This document shows positions 54,568 through 63,824 of a stretch of 64,000 bases of DNA, one piece after another. Source of the stretch: Gemmatimonadaceae bacterium (lineage in GTDB: Bacteria > Gemmatimonadota > Gemmatimonadetes > Gemmatimonadales > Gemmatimonadaceae); NCBI GenBank assembly GCA_030835125.1, contig JAUQWM010000033.1, positions 62,001 through 126,000 of the forward strand, in the 5' to 3' direction. The notes under the pieces are model-generated. The model had not been told where the DNA came from. It did no database searches and saw only the letters and a program-made list of their open reading frames with translations. The translations under genes were made by a program, and so were the position numbers. Every line of letters starts with the position of its first letter. Within the stretch, counting starts at the first letter, position 1.

Positions 54568-55647
54568 TCAATCACCGAAGGAAATACCCGTCGCGCGGGC
54601 CGTCCGGACGATGTCGTGATTGGGGTCCACCCGTTTCGGCTCGGCGAGGGCCTCGCTGAACGGCAACGTGACGATATGGGGAGATTGCAGCGCGACCATC
54701 TGGCCCCACTTCTCCTGCTCCACCGCCTCCACCGCGGCCCCCCCGAATCGCGCCGCAAGCAGGCGGTCGTAGCCCGTCGGCATGCCACCGCGCTGCAGGT
54801 GCCCCAGCACCAGCGACCGGGATTCCTTTCCGGTCATCTGCTCGATCTCCCACGCGATCCGGCTCGCGATGCCGCCAACCCGCCGGCTCTGCCCCGGGAG
54901 CGATTCGCCGATGATCGACTCCTTGCCACCCTGCGGATACGCACCCTCGGCGCAGACCACGATCGAGAAGTGGCGACCCCGCTTGTCCCGCGCCTGGATC
55001 TTCTCGCAGACCTTCGCCAGGTCGTACGGGATCTCCGGGATCAGGATCACGTCGGCCGTCCCCGCGACCCCGGCGTGCAACGCGATGAACCCGGCGTGCC
55101 GGCCCATCACCTCCATGACCAGCACCCGATCGTGCGATTCGGCCGTCGTGTGCAGCTTGTCGATCGCGTCGATCGCCGTCGACACCGCCGTGTCGAACCC
55201 GAACGTCGTGATGGTCCCGCTGACGTCGTTGTCGATCGTCTTCGGCACGCCGACTATGCGCATGCCCTTTTCGTAGAAGCGCTGGGCGATCGCCAGCGAA
55301 CCGTCGCCGCCGATCGAGATCAGCGCATCGATGCCCATGTTCCGCGCGTTCCGCAGCACCTCGTCCGAACGATCCACCATCGCGAACTGGCCGTCGGGTT
55401 GCTGCACGGGAAACTCGAACGGGTTGCCCCGGTTCGTCGTGCGCAGGATCGTGCCGCCCATGTGCGCGATGCCGCGCACCGTCTCGGCGTTGAGCGGGAT
55501 GACCTCGTCCTCTCCGAGCAGGCCATAGTAGCCGCGGCAGATGCCGAGGACTTCCCAGCCACGAAGGGTGGCGGAAAGGACCGCGGACCGGATGACGGCG
55601 TTGAGGCCGGGCGCATCACCGCCGCCGGTGGAAAGTGCTATGCGCAT
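54568..55647 (-). CDS. pfkA: 6-phosphofructokinase
   Basis: The product is 359 residues. It phosphorylates fructose 6-phosphate in glycolysis. The N-terminal GGGDAPGLNAVIR, GGDGS (residues 113-117), PKTIDND (135-141) and MEVMGRHAGF motifs are clear. At the two phosphoryl-donor positions it has Gly116 (as in ATP enzymes) and Lys136 (as in PPi enzymes), the combination seen in group III PFKs. ATP is the likelier donor. It starts 9 bp after the SelW-like gene on the same strand. Confidence 0.94.
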   Translation of the reverse strand: MRIALSTGGGDAPGLNAVIRSAVLSATLRGWEVLGICRGYYGLLGEDEVIPLNAETVRGIAHMGGTILRTTNRGNPFEFPVQQPDGQFAMVDRSDEVLRNARNMGIDALISIGGDGSLAIAQRFYEKGMRIVGVPKTIDNDVSGTITTFGFDTAVSTAIDAIDKLHTTAESHDRVLVMEVMGRHAGFIALHAGVAGTADVILIPEIPYDLAKVCEKIQARDKRGRHFSIVVCAEGAYPQGGKESIIGESLPGQSRRVGGIASRIAWEIEQMTGKESRSLVLGHLQRGGMPTGYDRLLAARFGGAAVEAVEQEKWGQMVALQSPHIVTLPFSEALAEPKRVDPNHDIVRTARATGISFGD

Positions 55648-55656
55648 TGATCGCCG

Positions 55657-55878
55657 TCAGGGCGCCAGGAGCCGGACGACCTCACCGGGAGCGGGATGGC
55701 GCTTGAGCGCCCGCTTGGAGAAGACCACCACGCCATCGCGTGAGACCTCGAACACGCCGCCGCTTCCCTCCAGCAACTGCACCGTTGCCTCGGGATACGC
55801 CGCCCGGATCTCGGCCGCCAGCCCGGCGGCCCTCGGCTCGTAGTTTCAGACGACGCAATAGCGGATCGAGACGTGCAT
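55657..55878 (-). CDS. Rdx/SelW-like selenoprotein with in-frame UGA (predicted selenocysteine)
   Basis: Reading from ATG 55878 through the TGA at 55846-55848 to the TGA at 55657-55659 gives 73 residues. With U for the internal codon the start reads MHVSIRYCVVUNYEPRAAG. This is the CxxU redox motif of Rdx-family proteins (SelW, SelT, SelH), and the rest (GSGGVFEVSRDGVVVFSKRA, HPAPGEVVRLL) also fits. A perfect hairpin follows the UGA. The codon usage after the TGA stays like coding sequence. Rdx proteins are small thiol-redox proteins. No selA, selB, selC or selD is in this window, so selenium use must be checked elsewhere. Confidence 0.82.
55813..55831 (-). promoter_or_regulatory. Candidate bacterial SECIS hairpin in the SelW-like gene
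   Basis: On the minus strand a perfect 7-bp stem (GGCCGCC with GGCGGCC) and a 5-nt loop GGGCT begin 14 nt after the UGA. The distance and the G in the apical loop match bacterial selenocysteine insertion elements. Confidence 0.55.
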
Positions 55879-55944
55879 GGGACATCCGGTAAGGGAAACG
55901 GTGCAACCAAGATAGCGCTTCACCAGGGCGGCCCGCATGGCGCC

Positions 55945-56184
55945 TTACGGGGGAACCGGGACTCCGGCCAGGTTCGCCAGCTGGCGCACCACCGTATCGC
56001 GCTTCGCGACCACCGTCGTCAGCGAGTCGACCCGGTCCTGGAGTTCGTAGGAGAGTTGCCGGATCTCATTGATGGCGTCGCCCATCTCCGTCACCGTCTG
56101 TGCCATCTGGAAGTCGCGCTCGGTTGCCGGGAGGCACCCGGTCGCGCCGGCGATGAGGACGAGCAGGAGGGTTCGGTTCCGCAT
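55945..56184 (-). CDS. Small coiled-coil lipoprotein
   Basis: The product is 79 residues. The signal peptide ends in the lipobox-like AGATGC (C17). The mature part is one amphipathic helix with heptad spacing (MAQTVTEMGDAINEIRQLSYELQDRVDSL). It may be an envelope spacer or accessory lipoprotein. The family is unknown. Confidence 0.65.
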   Translation of the reverse strand: MRNRTLLLVLIAGATGCLPATERDFQMAQTVTEMGDAINEIRQLSYELQDRVDSLTTVVAKRDTVVRQLANLAGVPVPP

Positions 56185-56337
56185 GGTCGTGGTGGGTGAG
56201 ACGATGCCCGGAGATTACGCCCATGCGACCACGTCAGCGAGGGCCGCGAGGCGTTGGAATGACACCTGGTGCGTTGCCACGGTGAGACCGCGCGGACCCA
56301 TGGCTGTTATCGTTGCCGCCCAACCACGGGAGGCCCC

Positions 56338-56757
56338 ATGCGCGCCGGCACGACCTTGATCGAGATCGGGATGACGGTTGGCCTCGTCGGACTCATCGCG
56401 GGCGTGACCTTTCCGCGGTTCCGGCAATACCAGGACCGCATTGCGGTGGACGCCGCCTCGACCTCGACGATGTCCCTCCTGGCCACGGCCCGGCATGCCG
56501 CACTCAGGCGCGCCACCGTCACCGCAGTGCGGTTCGATACCGCGGCCGGCGTGGTGCTGGTGGTGGCCGGTGTGGACACGCTGGAGCGACGCCCCCTCGG
56601 CGAGGTTCACGGCATCCACCTCGAGACGTCGCGGGACTCCATCGCGTTCGGGGCGAGCGGGCTTGGGCACGGCGCGGCAAACTCGCGCATCATCATCGCC
56701 CGGGGCGTCGCCAGCGACACCATCAACATCTCGCGCCTGGGGAGGGCCAGGCGATGA
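56338..56757 (+). CDS. Type IV pilin-like / GspH-type pseudopilin
   Basis: The product is 139 residues from ATG 56338, with GGGAGG upstream. The N-terminus is a very short class III leader (MRAG), a cleavage site before TTLIE with the conserved Glu at +5, and a hydrophobic helix (IGMTVGLVGLIAGVTF). The rest is a beta-rich head resembling GspH/FimT minor pilins. No other pilus gene is nearby. Confidence 0.75.
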   Translation: MRAGTTLIEIGMTVGLVGLIAGVTFPRFRQYQDRIAVDAASTSTMSLLATARHAALRRATVTAVRFDTAAGVVLVVAGVDTLERRPLGEVHGIHLETSRDSIAFGASGLGHGAANSRIIIARGVASDTINISRLGRARR

Positions 56758-56760
56758 CGC

Positions 56761-57954
56761 TCAGCTCCCGAAGTCGAACCCGGCCACCGAGACGCGCTCG
56801 ATCTCCTGCCCGATCACGCGCTCGATCATCCGCACCATCGCGATCTCGTCAGGCGCCATGAACGTGTAGGCGTCCCCCGTCTGCGCCGCGCGACCCGTGC
56901 GGCCGATGCGGTGCACGTAGTCCTCCACCTGGGCGGGCACGTCGTAGTTGATCACGTGCGAGATGCCCGAGATGTCGAGCCCGCGCTGGGCGATGTCGGT
57001 CGCGACCAGCACCCGGATGGTGCCATCGCGGAAGTCGGCCAGGGCCTGGTCGCGCTGTGCCTGCCGCTTGTCGGCGTGCAGCGCGGTGGCGCTGATGCCG
57101 GCGAGTTCGAGGTCCCTCACCACGCGGTCCGCGCCAATCTTCATGCGGGTGAAGACCAGCACCGAGTCCATCGCTTCCTGCTTCAGCAACTCGACGAGGA
57201 GCGCGCTCTTGAGGCTGCGCGGCACCGGATACACGGCGTGGCGCACCGTCGTCGCGGCATTCGTCCGTCGCGACACCTCGATCACGTGCGGCCGCCGCAG
57301 GTACTTCCGCGCCAGCACTTCCACCTCGGGGGGCATGGTGGCACTGAAGAGCAGGGTCTGTCGGTAAGGCGGCATGGCCGCGACCAGCTTGTTGATCTGC
57401 GGGGCAAACCCCATGTCGAGCATCCGGTCCGCCTCGTCCAGCACCAGCACCTCGAGGTCGTCGAACGACGTGTTGCCGCGCTCGAGCTGGTCGATCAAGC
57501 GTCCGGGGGTCGCGACAATGACGTCGACGCCCTCCCGAAGCGCGCGCTCCTGCGGCTCGAACCCGACGCCCCCGTAGATCGACGTCACCACCAGTGACGT
57601 GTGCTGGGCGTACTTCCGGAAGCTCTTCTCGACCTGCTGGCACAGCTCCCGGGTCGGCGTCAGCACCAGCGCGCGCAGCCGGTGCGGTCCCTCGAGAAGC
57701 CGATCCGCGATCGGCAGGGTGAACGCGGCCGTCTTCCCGGTCCCGGTCTGCGCCAGGCCGATGATGTCGCGGCCGCCGAGGATCCGCGGAATGGCCTCGA
57801 GCTGGATGGGGGTCGGCGTGACGTACCCCGACTCGTGCACCGCTCTCAGGAGGAGCGGGGACAGCCCGAGTTCGTCGAATGTCGGTCCGGGGACCGCCGG
57901 GGCGGAATCAGCCCCGTCCGCAAGGATGTCCGCCTGTGTTGCGCTTGAGTTCAC
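56761..57954 (-). CDS. DEAD-box RNA helicase (RhlE-like)
   Basis: The product is 397 residues if it starts at GTG 57954; the start is uncertain and an ATG at 57999 would add 15 residues. The Q-motif region, AQTGTGKTAAF, PTRELCQQ, DEAD, SAT, ATDIAQRGLDI and HRIGRTGRA are all present. It lacks the long basic tail of many relatives. It probably remodels RNA duplexes. It diverges from the M16 protease gene across a gap of about 140 bp. Confidence 0.93.
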   Translation of the reverse strand: MNSSATQADILADGADSAPAVPGPTFDELGLSPLLLRAVHESGYVTPTPIQLEAIPRILGGRDIIGLAQTGTGKTAAFTLPIADRLLEGPHRLRALVLTPTRELCQQVEKSFRKYAQHTSLVVTSIYGGVGFEPQERALREGVDVIVATPGRLIDQLERGNTSFDDLEVLVLDEADRMLDMGFAPQINKLVAAMPPYRQTLLFSATMPPEVEVLARKYLRRPHVIEVSRRTNAATTVRHAVYPVPRSLKSALLVELLKQEAMDSVLVFTRMKIGADRVVRDLELAGISATALHADKRQAQRDQALADFRDGTIRVLVATDIAQRGLDISGISHVINYDVPAQVEDYVHRIGRTGRAAQTGDAYTFMAPDEIAMVRMIERVIGQEIERVSVAGFDFGS

Positions 57955-58092
57955 GTCCCATGAAGGTAACTCGTGTCGTCCCCGGGCGGGACGTATCATC
58001 ACCGCCGGTCGCCGCGCCCTTCGCTCCCTCGCCATCTTTCTGCCGGCACCCGGCATCCGCCGGCAGGCCGCACATCGCCACCCGCAACTACC

Positions 58093-59451
58093 ATGCGATT
58101 CCGGACCTTCACCGCCCTTGGCGCCCTCCTGGCGCCCGCCCTCCTCGGAGCGCAAGCCACGCGCCTCCGGGTGCCGGCCACGGTCGACACGCTGCCCAAC
58201 GGGCTGACGCTGATCGTGCACGAAGACCACTCGGTTCCGCGGGTGGTCACCAACGTCTGGTACCGCGTAGGGTCGGGCGACGAGCGGCCGGGCCGCACCG
58301 GATTTGCCCACCTGTTCGAGCACCTGATGTTCATGGGCTCCGAGAACGCGGCCTACCCCGCGTTCGATCGCCTGCTCGAGGGCGCCGGGGCCTCGAACAA
58401 CGGATCCACGACCGAGGACCGCACGAACTACTACGAGTGGGGACCGTCCAACTCCCTGCCGCTCATGCTCTGGCTCGAGGCAGATCGCATGGGATGGCTG
58501 CTGCCGACGATGGACAGCGCCAAGGTGGACGCCCAGCGCGACATCGTGAAGAACGAGCGGCGGCAGAGCTACGAGAACCAGCCCTACGGCATCGCCGGGG
58601 ACATCCTGCCGCCGGCGCTCTACCCGAAAGGGCATCCGTACTCCTGGCCGGTCATCGGCTCGATGACCGACCTGTCGGCGGCCTCGCTCGAGGACGTGAA
58701 GGAGTTCTTCCGCCGCAACTACGCGCCCAACAACGCCGCGATCGTCGTGGCCGGCGCGGTCAACACCGACTCGGTCCGGCGTCTCGTCAGGCAGTACTTC
58801 TCCGCCATCCCGCGCGGCCCGGCCATCACGCGCCCGGCGCCCGCGAAGTTCACGGTGCGCGACACCGCCATCGTCGCCGAGGATCGCGTGCAGCTGCCGC
58901 GCCTCTATCTCGCCTGGCATTCGGTGGACAACAATCACAAGGATGCGGCCCCGCTCGACCTCCTGTCGTACCTGCTGTCGGGCGCCCGGAACAGCCGCCT
59001 CACCAACGCGCTCGTCTACCAGCGCGAGATCGCCAGCTCCGTCTCGGCGTTCAGCGACGCCAAGCGGCTCGACGGCGATTTCTCGATCACGGCGACGGCG
59101 CGCCCCGGCCAGGGACTCGACTCCCTCAAGGTGGCCATCGAGCGCGAGCTGAACCGCCTCGCCACCGAGGGTCCCACGTCCCGGGAACTGGAGCAGGCGA
59201 AGAACGCGCGCGAGTCGTCGTTCCTCAACCAGCTCGAGTTCATCCAGTCCAAGGCGGACCAGCTCAACGAATACGCCTACTTCCAGGGTACGCCGGACTA
59301 CTTCCAGAAGGACCTCGACCAGCTCCGCGCCGTGACCGCCGACGACATCAAGCGCGTGATCACTGCTTACCTGAAGGGCCCGCGCGTGATGCTCAGCATC
59401 GTCCCCACCGGCAAGCGCGAGCTGGCCGCGACCCGGGTAATCATCCAGTGA
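58093..59451 (+). CDS. Secreted M16 zinc metalloprotease, catalytic subunit
   Basis: The product is 452 residues with a signal peptide ending near LLGAQ. The inverted zinc motif HxxEH is HLFEHLMF, with the distal Glu expected in the KNERRQSYEN segment. M16 peptidases (pitrilysin, MPP, PqqF) degrade small peptides or act as processing proteases. It overlaps the next M16 gene by 4 bp, so the two likely form an alpha-beta heterodimer in the periplasm. Confidence 0.92.
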   Translation: MRFRTFTALGALLAPALLGAQATRLRVPATVDTLPNGLTLIVHEDHSVPRVVTNVWYRVGSGDERPGRTGFAHLFEHLMFMGSENAAYPAFDRLLEGAGASNNGSTTEDRTNYYEWGPSNSLPLMLWLEADRMGWLLPTMDSAKVDAQRDIVKNERRQSYENQPYGIAGDILPPALYPKGHPYSWPVIGSMTDLSAASLEDVKEFFRRNYAPNNAAIVVAGAVNTDSVRRLVRQYFSAIPRGPAITRPAPAKFTVRDTAIVAEDRVQLPRLYLAWHSVDNNHKDAAPLDLLSYLLSGARNSRLTNALVYQREIASSVSAFSDAKRLDGDFSITATARPGQGLDSLKVAIERELNRLATEGPTSRELEQAKNARESSFLNQLEFIQSKADQLNEYAYFQGTPDYFQKDLDQLRAVTADDIKRVITAYLKGPRVMLSIVPTGKRELAATRVIIQ

Positions 59452-60887
59452 CCGCCTCCATGCGATCCTCCGCCGTCCTCCTCCTGCTCGCTCCCGCCGC
59501 GCTGGCCGCGCAGGCAAACGTCCATGCATCGGCGCCCGCCCTCCCGGCACCGGCGCGACTCTCGGTGCCGGCCGTCCGCGCCAGCGCCATGCCGAACGGC
59601 GTCCAGGTGCGCATCGTCGAACAGCATGAGCTGCCCCTCGTCCAGGTGACGCTCGCCATCACCGGCGGGTCGCGCCTCGACGGCCAGGCACCGGGCATCG
59701 CCACGTTCATGGCCGGCATGCTGGACGAGGGGGCCGGCACCCGCGACGCCCTGGGTCTCCAGAGCGAGCTGGCCTACCTCGGCGCCAGCCTCTCCACGAC
59801 CGCCGACTGGGACCGCTTCACCGTCAGCCTCAAGGTGCCGGTGCGCTCGCTGCCGGCCGCGCTGGCCCTGATGGGCGACGTCGTCATGCGACCGACGTTC
59901 CCCGCCGAGGACGTGCGGCGTCAGCGCGACCTGCGCCTGGCGGCGCTGCTCCAGGCCCGCGACCAGCCTAACGCGCTCGCCTCGCTCGCCTTCAACCAGT
60001 CCGTCTTCCCGGCCGGGCATCCGTATGCCCTCAACCCGACCGGCGACAGCGCCAGCGTCGCCCGCTACGACTCCGCCACGGTCCGGCGCTTCTATGAGGG
60101 CGCGATGCGCCCCGACCGGGCCAGCCTTTTCATCGTCGGCGACGTGAAGGAAGACGACGTCCGCACGCTCATGACCCGGACGTTCGGTGCCTGGCGCCCC
60201 ACCGGTGCCGCCATGCCGTTGCCGGCGGCCCCGCCGGTGGCGCAGCACCCGGCGACGACGCGCGTCTGGCTCGTGGACAAGCCACAGGCGGCGCAGAGCG
60301 TCATCCTCATCGGCTGGCCAGGCGTCGAGCGGACTTCACCCGACTACGCCGCCCTCGCCGTCATGAACACCCTCCTCGGCGGGTCGTTCACCTCGCGGCT
60401 GAACATGAACCTGCGCGAGACGAAGGGCTACAGCTACGGCGCCAGCTCCGGCTTCAGCTACCGCGTCGTGCCCGGGCCGTTCTCGGCATCGTCGTCGGTG
60501 CGCACCAACGTGACCGACAGCTCGCTGGTCGAGATCTTCAAGGAGATCCGTGGCGTGCGCGACGCGGCGGTGCCCGCGGACGAACTCGAGCGCGCCAAGG
60601 CGTACGTGGAACTCGGAATCCCGGGCACGCTCGAGTCCACCTCCCAGGTCGCCGGGCAGATGGCGCAACTGGCGACCTTCGGGCTCACGCTCGATGAACT
60701 GCCGCGCCTCGCCGCGGCCGTGCGGACGGTCACGGCGGCCGATGTCCAGCGCGTGGCGCGGCAGTACCTGACGCCCGATCGCGCGCACGTCGTGGTGGTG
60801 GGCGACCTGGCCAAGGTGAAGGAGTCCATCGAAAAGCTGGGCCTCGGCACCGCCACGGTCCTCGACGTCTCGAAGATCGCGCGCTGA
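59448..60887 (+). CDS. Secreted M16-family non-catalytic partner subunit
   Basis: The product is 479 residues with a GTG start overlapping the upstream TGA and a signal peptide ending near ALAAQ. The M16 fold is clear (LVQVTLAITGGSRLDG, MNTLLGGSFTSRLNMNLRETKGYSYG with the conserved R/Y pair). The HxxEH zinc motif is replaced by GIATFMAGMLDEG. This is the pattern of inactive MPP-alpha-like subunits. Confidence 0.9.
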   Translation: MTASMRSSAVLLLLAPAALAAQANVHASAPALPAPARLSVPAVRASAMPNGVQVRIVEQHELPLVQVTLAITGGSRLDGQAPGIATFMAGMLDEGAGTRDALGLQSELAYLGASLSTTADWDRFTVSLKVPVRSLPAALALMGDVVMRPTFPAEDVRRQRDLRLAALLQARDQPNALASLAFNQSVFPAGHPYALNPTGDSASVARYDSATVRRFYEGAMRPDRASLFIVGDVKEDDVRTLMTRTFGAWRPTGAAMPLPAAPPVAQHPATTRVWLVDKPQAAQSVILIGWPGVERTSPDYAALAVMNTLLGGSFTSRLNMNLRETKGYSYGASSGFSYRVVPGPFSASSSVRTNVTDSSLVEIFKEIRGVRDAAVPADELERAKAYVELGIPGTLESTSQVAGQMAQLATFGLTLDELPRLAAAVRTVTAADVQRVARQYLTPDRAHVVVVGDLAKVKESIEKLGLGTATVLDVSKIAR

Positions 60888-60915
60888 GCGCTGCCCCATT
60901 CGAGCGCCGGCCGGG

Positions 60916-61791
60916 TCAGCCCGCGTCGGCGCCGCGCGCCTGCGCCACGACGCGCACGATGATCGCGGCGATCTCGTCAGGCACTTCCTCGGCCGGGACG
61001 TGCCCGACGCCAGCCAGGACCCCGACGTCGGCGCCGGGGAGGGTTGACGCATACCGGGTGGCGCGCTCCCACGGGATGAGTCCGTCGAGTTCGCCGAAGC
61101 GGATGACAAGGCGACCGACGCCGGACAACCGGGCGGGATTCCTGGGCGCGAAGTCGAACTCCGACAGCGACTGGACTACCGCCGACACGACTTCGCGGCG
61201 CCGGAGCGGCAGCCAGTACTCGTCCACGTCGCGCGCGGTCCACTGGCCGCGCACCCCGTAGATCCGGCGCACGATCGACGCCACCATCCACCGCGGCGCC
61301 ACAGGGGGGTGCCACCAGCGGAACCCGAGCGCCCGGGCGAGGTCGACGCGGCGGATCGGCGTGAACCCGATGGGCGAGAGCAGGAGGCTGGCTTCGATGC
61401 GCCCGGGCATGCGGACTGCGGCGTCCAGCGCAACCGCCCCGCCGATGGACTGCCCGACGAGCACGCAGCGCTCGATGTCGAGGGCATCGAGCAGCGACTC
61501 CACCCAGCGCGCCGTCGAGGGCGCCGAGCAGGAATCCGCGGCCTCGCTCCAGCCGTGCCCGGGCAGGTCGGGCGCAATGGCGCGAAGTCCCGCGTCCGAC
61601 AGCACGGGCAGGACCGCGCGGTAGTTGTACGCCGACGCCGCCCAGCCGTGGAGCAGCACCACCACCGGTGCGCCATCCGGCCCCGCGTGCACGATTCGCA
61701 CGCGCTTCCCCTCGACCGCGATCGTGGTTTCCACGACGCGCGTGTCGCCGCTGGGCCAGTGGTCCTGGGGAGTGGGACGGCGGGTCGTCAC
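60916..61791 (-). CDS. Alpha/beta hydrolase
   Basis: The product is 291 residues with a GTG start at 61791. The fold motifs are VVVLLHGWAASAYNYRAVLP (oxyanion HGW), the nucleophile elbow GQSIGGAV, and a C-terminal GVGHVPAEE His. The acid is likely in FGELDGLIP. The substrate is unknown. Confidence 0.85.
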   Translation of the reverse strand: MTTRRPTPQDHWPSGDTRVVETTIAVEGKRVRIVHAGPDGAPVVVLLHGWAASAYNYRAVLPVLSDAGLRAIAPDLPGHGWSEAADSCSAPSTARWVESLLDALDIERCVLVGQSIGGAVALDAAVRMPGRIEASLLLSPIGFTPIRRVDLARALGFRWWHPPVAPRWMVASIVRRIYGVRGQWTARDVDEYWLPLRRREVVSAVVQSLSEFDFAPRNPARLSGVGRLVIRFGELDGLIPWERATRYASTLPGADVGVLAGVGHVPAEEVPDEIAAIIVRVVAQARGADAG

Positions 61792-61840
61792 TCCCCATTC
61801 AACCGCGCGCGCCCTTCGGCGCGCAAGCAGGACAGGAAAC

Positions 61841-61872
61841 GGCGGCGGATCCGACCTTCCGGATCCGCCGCC
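61841..61872 (-). terminator. Terminator after hsp20
   Basis: A perfect 13-bp stem (GGCGGCGGATCCG with CGGATCCGCCGCC) and a 6-nt loop lie 34 bp after the hsp20 stop on the minus strand, followed by GTTTCC. The stem is strong although the T-tract is short. Confidence 0.7.
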
Positions 61873-61906
61873 GCCCCTCGGCCAGCGCGGGCGGGTACCG
61901 GGATCG

Positions 61907-62380
61907 CTACTTCGTCGTGATCGCGATCTTCTGGCCCTTGGCCTTCGCCTTGGCCGTCTTCGGCAGGTGCACGGTCAGCACCCCGTTCTTGAACTCCGCC
62001 ACGATCTTTGCCGGGTCGACCGTCGGCGGGAGCGTGAACGCGCGGCGGAACGCGCCGTACGCCCGTTCCCACACGTGGTACCGGCGATCGTCGGCTTCCT
62101 CGTGTTTCTCTTCCTTCTTCTCACCGCGAAGGACCAGGACGTCGTCCTCGAAGAGGACCTCGATGTTCTCCTCGGCCATGCCGGGCAGCTCAGCCGTGAG
62201 GATGAGCTCGTCCGCGTTCTCGACGATCTCCACGACCGGCATCCATCCGAGTGGCTCGGTTGGCGCCATACCGGCGGGGAATCCCTCGTCGAACATCCGG
62301 CGCAGCCGATTCTGCATCTCGTCCATTTCCCTCGCGACACCGGCAAACACGGGTCCGGTGCGGGGCAGCAGCATTGTCAT
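61907..62380 (-). CDS. Hsp20/alpha-crystallin small heat-shock protein
   Basis: The product is 157 residues from ATG 62380, with AGGAGGGG 5 nt upstream. The alpha-crystallin domain spans about residues 45-140 and includes ELPGMAEENIEVLFEDDVLVLRGEKKEE, RAYGAFRRAFTLPPTVD and VAEFKNGVLTVHLPK. It holds unfolded proteins during heat or solvent stress. Upstream (62381-62511) an odd-centred palindrome, GTGAATCAC, lies between a possible -35 (TTGATC) and the RBS. It could be an operator but is unproven. Confidence 0.93.
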   Translation of the reverse strand: MTMLLPRTGPVFAGVAREMDEMQNRLRRMFDEGFPAGMAPTEPLGWMPVVEIVENADELILTAELPGMAEENIEVLFEDDVLVLRGEKKEEKHEEADDRRYHVWERAYGAFRRAFTLPPTVDPAKIVAEFKNGVLTVHLPKTAKAKAKGQKIAITTK

Positions 62381-62511
62381 ATCCCCTCCTGCATTGTGAT
62401 TCACCATTCGCAGGATCAAGGTGTCGTGGCGCGCGGTTTCCCGATGTAGGACGGATGCCGCCGGACTGTCCCGCATCCGATGACAGCGTTTCCCTTCAGC
62501 GCAACCCGCGG

Positions 62512-63672
62512 TCAGACCGGTTCGATGGGCCTGCCGAGCAGCCTGGCGATGAGGCCGAGGCGGAAGGTGACGTCGCTCCATCGATCCTCGCCGGCGGCGC
62601 CCTCATCGAGGGGAAACACGGCCCAGACATCCGGGTTTTCCGTGCGCGGCTTGGCGGAGCCGCGATGGGGGTGCCACACGAAGTCGCGGTCGCGGTCGTC
62701 GAGGAAACGCTCGAAGAGGTGGACCCAGCCCTCGTTGCGGCGGAGGAACTGGAGGCGCGCCATCAGCTCGAGCCAGGTGATGGCAAAGGGCACGTCGGCG
62801 TCGGCGACGTTGCGGTTGCCTAACGGGTCGCCGAGGATGAGGTGTGGCTGGGCGACGATGTGCTTGCCGACGAGCTGGCAGGGTTCCTGTCGCGGCTGGG
62901 GCTGCGAAACATGCGCCAGCAGCCGGCGCACCTGGGTGTGGTGTTCGCTCCGGAAGAGGGGCATGTGCGCCACCATCGTCAGGACGTTCATGGAGGGCGG
63001 GCAGGCCTCGGCCGCCAGCACCTGGCGGTTCCCGACGCGGACCCACGGCTTGGCGGCCTGGGGGGAGCTGAGCCAGGCGTCGACGCGCCCGAGGATCCGC
63101 CGGGCGGCGCCGCGCAGCCTGGGGTCGTCCTCGTAGCCGGCGTGGGCGAGCGCCGCGGCGGCGGCTTCGCGCAGGATGCCGCGCGCGCGGTGGATCAGGT
63201 CGGGATCGGACCCGGTCGCGGCGCGGAACTCATAGAGCTGGTCGGCATCGTTATCCTCGGCCAACAGTCGGAAAAGGACTCGACGCGCCCTGATGAGCGG
63301 CGGCGACTCCCGATCCCAGCCATACTCGATCAGCCGTCGGAATGCCGGTATGGTGCCGACCTGCGACGGGTCGTCGGTCGACGGGACGCCGAGTATCGAA
63401 TTGCCCCAGGTACCCTCGGCGCTCTGGGCCATTGCCAGCCTGAGTGCCGGCACGAAGCCCAGCGCCAGCGCTGCCACGCGATCCCTCGGTATGCCTAGGC
63501 CAGATACGTCGATTATGGCTCGATACTGTACTGCTGATGACGCGTTGGAGAGCAGCCAACCCAGCGGAAACTGCACTGGAGCGCGTTCAAGAGGTTCCGC
63601 TGGTGCGGCGGGAATCTGGTCCGGCGGGAATGGAAGGGTCACGGTCTTGCGTTTTCCGCTAACTGTATGCAA
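62512..63672 (-). CDS. Protein of unknown function
   Basis: The product is 386 residues if it starts at TTG 63672. A GTG at 63642 is an alternative start. It has no signal peptide or membrane segment. Segments such as VLFRLLAEDNDADQLYEFRAATG, ARGILREAAAAALAHAGYEDD and ITWLELMARLQFLRRNEGWVHLFERFLDDRDRDFVWHPHRG are helix-rich. I do not recognise a family. The N-terminal 60 codons are richer in A and T than the rest, so that end may be of different origin or poorly defined. Confidence 0.55.
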   Translation of the reverse strand: MHTVSGKRKTVTLPFPPDQIPAAPAEPLERAPVQFPLGWLLSNASSAVQYRAIIDVSGLGIPRDRVAALALGFVPALRLAMAQSAEGTWGNSILGVPSTDDPSQVGTIPAFRRLIEYGWDRESPPLIRARRVLFRLLAEDNDADQLYEFRAATGSDPDLIHRARGILREAAAAALAHAGYEDDPRLRGAARRILGRVDAWLSSPQAAKPWVRVGNRQVLAAEACPPSMNVLTMVAHMPLFRSEHHTQVRRLLAHVSQPQPRQEPCQLVGKHIVAQPHLILGDPLGNRNVADADVPFAITWLELMARLQFLRRNEGWVHLFERFLDDRDRDFVWHPHRGSAKPRTENPDVWAVFPLDEGAAGEDRWSDVTFRLGLIARLLGRPIEPV

Positions 63673-63824
63673 AACAACAGGATACGAACGAGTTTCCCGC
63701 CTGACATCAGACCGCGCTAACGATACGCTGTTTTGCCCGCTGCGCTAGAGTACGGCCGCAAGTAACGTAACCCCAATAGCATGGACGCTGGTTCCCTTCC
63801 CTGGCGGTGCCACCCGGCCCGCGG

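Noticed and set aside
55682-55910. Overlapping alternative frames at the SelW-like locus
   Set aside because: Their translations match no family, while the frame containing the TGA matches Rdx proteins along its whole length.
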